64,000 nt of DNA, from NCBI RefSeq assembly GCF_008369915.1, contig NZ_VSRN01000001.1, positions 496,001 through 560,000 on the forward strand, written 5' to 3'. This document shows, piece by piece, positions 62,416 through 64,000 of the stretch. The notes below the pieces were generated by a model that was given only the letters and a program-made list of their open reading frames with translations, searched no databases and was not told the origin of the DNA. The position numbers and the translations under genes are program-made. Source of the DNA: Dyadobacter sp. UC 10 (lineage in GTDB: Bacteria > Bacteroidota > Bacteroidia > Cytophagales > Spirosomataceae). Within the stretch, counting starts at the first letter, position 1, and the number at the start of each line of letters is the position of its first letter.

Positions 62416-63552
62416 ATGGACGAAAAGTCGAAGATTGCCAATGCTCGCAGAGCTGTTTTACTTATTTTTCTTGTATGCGGGATTGGCTTGTCGAGCTGGG
62501 CACCGATGGTACCTTTTGCTAAAATACGACTTGCATTGAATGACGCTGACCTGGGTGTGGTTTTGTTATCATTGGGTGCCGGCGCAATCCTCACAATGCC
62601 CGTCGCCGGCTTTCTGATCAACAAATACGGTAGCCGTAATGTTGCATTTACCTCCGCTATGGTGATTGCCGCGATACTGCCTATCCTGCTGCTCACCACA
62701 ACTTCCTACCAACTGGCTGCGGCCTTGTTTGTCTTCGGCGCCGGAATCGGCTCGATCGATGTCGCGATGAATGCCCAGGCCGTTCTTGTCCAGGAACGTT
62801 TCGGCAAACATATTATGTCTTCTTTTCACGGCTTGTTCAGTGTCGGCGGGCTGATAGGTGCTATCGGGCTGGGTTTTCTGATTAAAGCAGGATTGTCTCC
62901 CAATGTGGCGGCGGGCAGTATTTCGGCATTGCTGGTCGTCATTACCTCCACGCAGATCAAATACCTGTTGCCGCATTCCGAAGAAGCCAAAATGGATAGC
63001 AGTAATTTTGTGCTCCCGAAAGGCCCCGTCCTGGTACTGGGAATTATGTGCTTTATCATCTTCCTGGCGGAAGGCTCCCTGTTAGACTGGAGTGCTGTGT
63101 TTCTGCAGTTCTCCCGCAACTTTGACCCTTCGCTGTCGGGAATGGGGTATGCTGCATTTTCCGTTGCTATGGCCATTATGCGACTCACAGGCGATGGCCT
63201 GATCCACAAACTTGGCCCCGCCAAGGTAGTGCTTTACGGAACTTTGCTGGCAGGGTTTGGCTTTCTGATCGCCGTACTCACGCCATGGGCCGCAACTGCC
63301 TTACTCGGCTTCGTGCTGGTAGGATTGGGCGCTGCCAATGTAGTCCCCGTGTTTTTTACCGCTGCGGGACGTATTCCCGGCATTCCTCCATCCATCGCAC
63401 TTTCAGCAGTAACAATCCTTGGTTATTCCGGTCAACTGGCAGGGCCTGCTTTGATTGGCATTATTGCAGAACTCACTTCGCTTTCGATCGCCCTCGGTCT
63501 GGTTGGGGTGCTGCTATTTGTGGTTGCATTTGGTTACAAACATCGGGATTGA
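62416..63552 (+). CDS. MFS transporter, YbjJ-like
   Basis: 378 residues, about 12 hydrophobic helices. FLVCGIGLSSWAPMVPFAKIRLALNDADLGVVLLSLGAGAILTMPVAGFLINKYGSR is the N-terminal pattern of the YbjJ/YfkF group, and HGLFSVGGLIGAIGLGF and ADGFLDWSAVF-like sequence (GSLLDWSAVFLQ here) are also family features. Shorter than typical sugar MFS proteins, at about 380 residues, as is the group. Substrate unknown. It converges on the right-edge barrel gene. Confidence 0.88.
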   Translation: MDEKSKIANARRAVLLIFLVCGIGLSSWAPMVPFAKIRLALNDADLGVVLLSLGAGAILTMPVAGFLINKYGSRNVAFTSAMVIAAILPILLLTTTSYQLAAALFVFGAGIGSIDVAMNAQAVLVQERFGKHIMSSFHGLFSVGGLIGAIGLGFLIKAGLSPNVAAGSISALLVVITSTQIKYLLPHSEEAKMDSSNFVLPKGPVLVLGIMCFIIFLAEGSLLDWSAVFLQFSRNFDPSLSGMGYAAFSVAMAIMRLTGDGLIHKLGPAKVVLYGTLLAGFGFLIAVLTPWAATALLGFVLVGLGAANVVPVFFTAAGRIPGIPPSIALSAVTILGYSGQLAGPALIGIIAELTSLSIALGLVGVLLFVVAFGYKHRD

Positions 63553-63556
63553 AGTA

Positions 63557-64000
63557 CTAAAAAGCTTCTCCGGTAAAGAGGTAAAAGCCCGGCCCGTCTT
63601 TGGTAAAACCTACGTCCAGACGCAGGAAGATGTCTTTTTTAGGAAACAACAGGTAACGCAGCCCTACTCCGCCGGCAGGTTTGATGTGTTTTAAAGAAAG
63701 CTCTGAAATCCGGGGGCCTACCACGGCGGTACCGGCAAATGCAACAGCCCCGAACCGTTTGCTGAAACCAAAAGGAAGCCACCGGTGCTCTATTTGCGTA
63801 GCGATCATTCCCTTATCCCGGTATCTGCCGTAATAATAGCCGCGCATAATCATTTCGCCGCCCATCAACGCAAGCTGGTTGAAAGGCACATTCCCTGCGC
63901 TGAAACTGCTGTACACCTGCCAGGCGAGCACATTTCGAATGCTGGTAGGGTGTGAGCCGCGCACATCCACGTTGATCGAACGGAAGTTTTGGTTGCTGCC
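63557..64000 (-). CDS. Surface antigen (BamA/D15-type) beta-barrel protein, C-terminal part, cut by right edge
   Basis: About 147 codons are visible, open to 64000. The internal GTG at 63970 is not a start; coding continues upstream in frame. GNVPFNQLALMGGEMIMRGYYYGRYRDKGMIATQIEHRWLPF has the strand and MRGY loop pattern of Omp85 barrels. The C-terminal strands end VGLRYLLFPKKDIFLRLDVGFTKDGPGFYLFTGEAF, with a terminal aromatic as BAM requires. N-terminal POTRA or other domains are outside the window. Confidence 0.85.
   Translation of the reverse strand, partial: GSNQNFRSINVDVRGSHPTSIRNVLAWQVYSSFSAGNVPFNQLALMGGEMIMRGYYYGRYRDKGMIATQIEHRWLPFGFSKRFGAVAFAGTAVVGPRISELSLKHIKPAGGVGLRYLLFPKKDIFLRLDVGFTKDGPGFYLFTGEAF

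Noticed and set aside
63285-63560. Extra + strand frames inside the MFS gene
   Set aside because: Out-of-frame shadows of a well-supported membrane protein gene.

Overview
The window reads as a chromosomal segment of a Bacteroidota bacterium, most likely order Cytophagales (Spirosomaceae/Dyadobacter-like). The grounds are several TonB-dependent or beta-barrel proteins, a PorP/SprF-family protein, a large secreted protein with a type IX secretion (T9SS) C-terminal sorting domain, a BatA-type protein, lipoproteins, and promoters of the Bacteroidota TAnnTTTG type. The genus is inference. I see no rRNA, tRNA, CRISPR array, transposase or phage gene.

Layout. 0-10 kb: the start of a suf operon (sufC, cut by the left edge), a tandem arginine deiminase/CtlX-type hydrolase pair, a coiled-coil lipoprotein, a TonB-dependent receptor overlapping hemW by one base, OsmC, a lipoprotein with collagen-like triplets, a DUF1684 protein and a GNAT. 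10-26 kb: a YcxB-like membrane protein, a BatA-like protein, purK-purE, a LysM protein, a 957-residue outer membrane receptor, a 1203-residue hybrid sensor kinase, rsmA-mgtE, serine dehydratase and dtd. 26-37.5 kb: a MazG-like hydrolase, 2-oxoglutarate dehydrogenase E1/E2 (sucAB), and a leftward series cmk - FAD oxidoreductase - 1070-residue propeller/barrel protein - PorP/SprF protein.

37.5-48.2 kb is the most coherent functional block. A leftward series encodes a UxaA-family dehydratase, an SDR dehydrogenase, an FAH-family hydrolase, an amidohydrolase-type lactonase, a DUF718 (RhaM-type) mutarotase, a degenerate exonuclease/endonuclease/phosphatase-fold protein and LutA. LutB, LutC and a GNAT lie beyond one small opposite-strand gene. 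The set fits the oxidative, non-phosphorylating catabolism of a 6-deoxyhexose (L-fucose or L-rhamnose) to pyruvate plus L-lactate, with LutABC oxidising the lactate. A divergent AraC regulator faces an exact 11-bp inverted repeat in the shared promoter region and overlaps adenine deaminase by an ATGA junction. The first dehydrogenase and the transporter are not in the window. The FAH gene is flanked on both sides by long, imperfect, word-repeat inverted structures.

50-64 kb: a stand-alone ECF sigma factor, rarA, a YfbU-family protein, a possible small RNA, small membrane proteins, the 853-residue T9SS cargo, an orphan LuxR-type response regulator whose receiver lacks the conserved lysine, an aldo/keto reductase, a GMC oxidoreductase with its small subunit, a DUF433/DUF5615 toxin-antitoxin pair, an MFS transporter, and the C-terminal end of a surface-antigen barrel cut by the right edge. 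Two short reading frames outside the named genes (25548-25682 and 59164-59328) look like decayed C-termini of lost genes.
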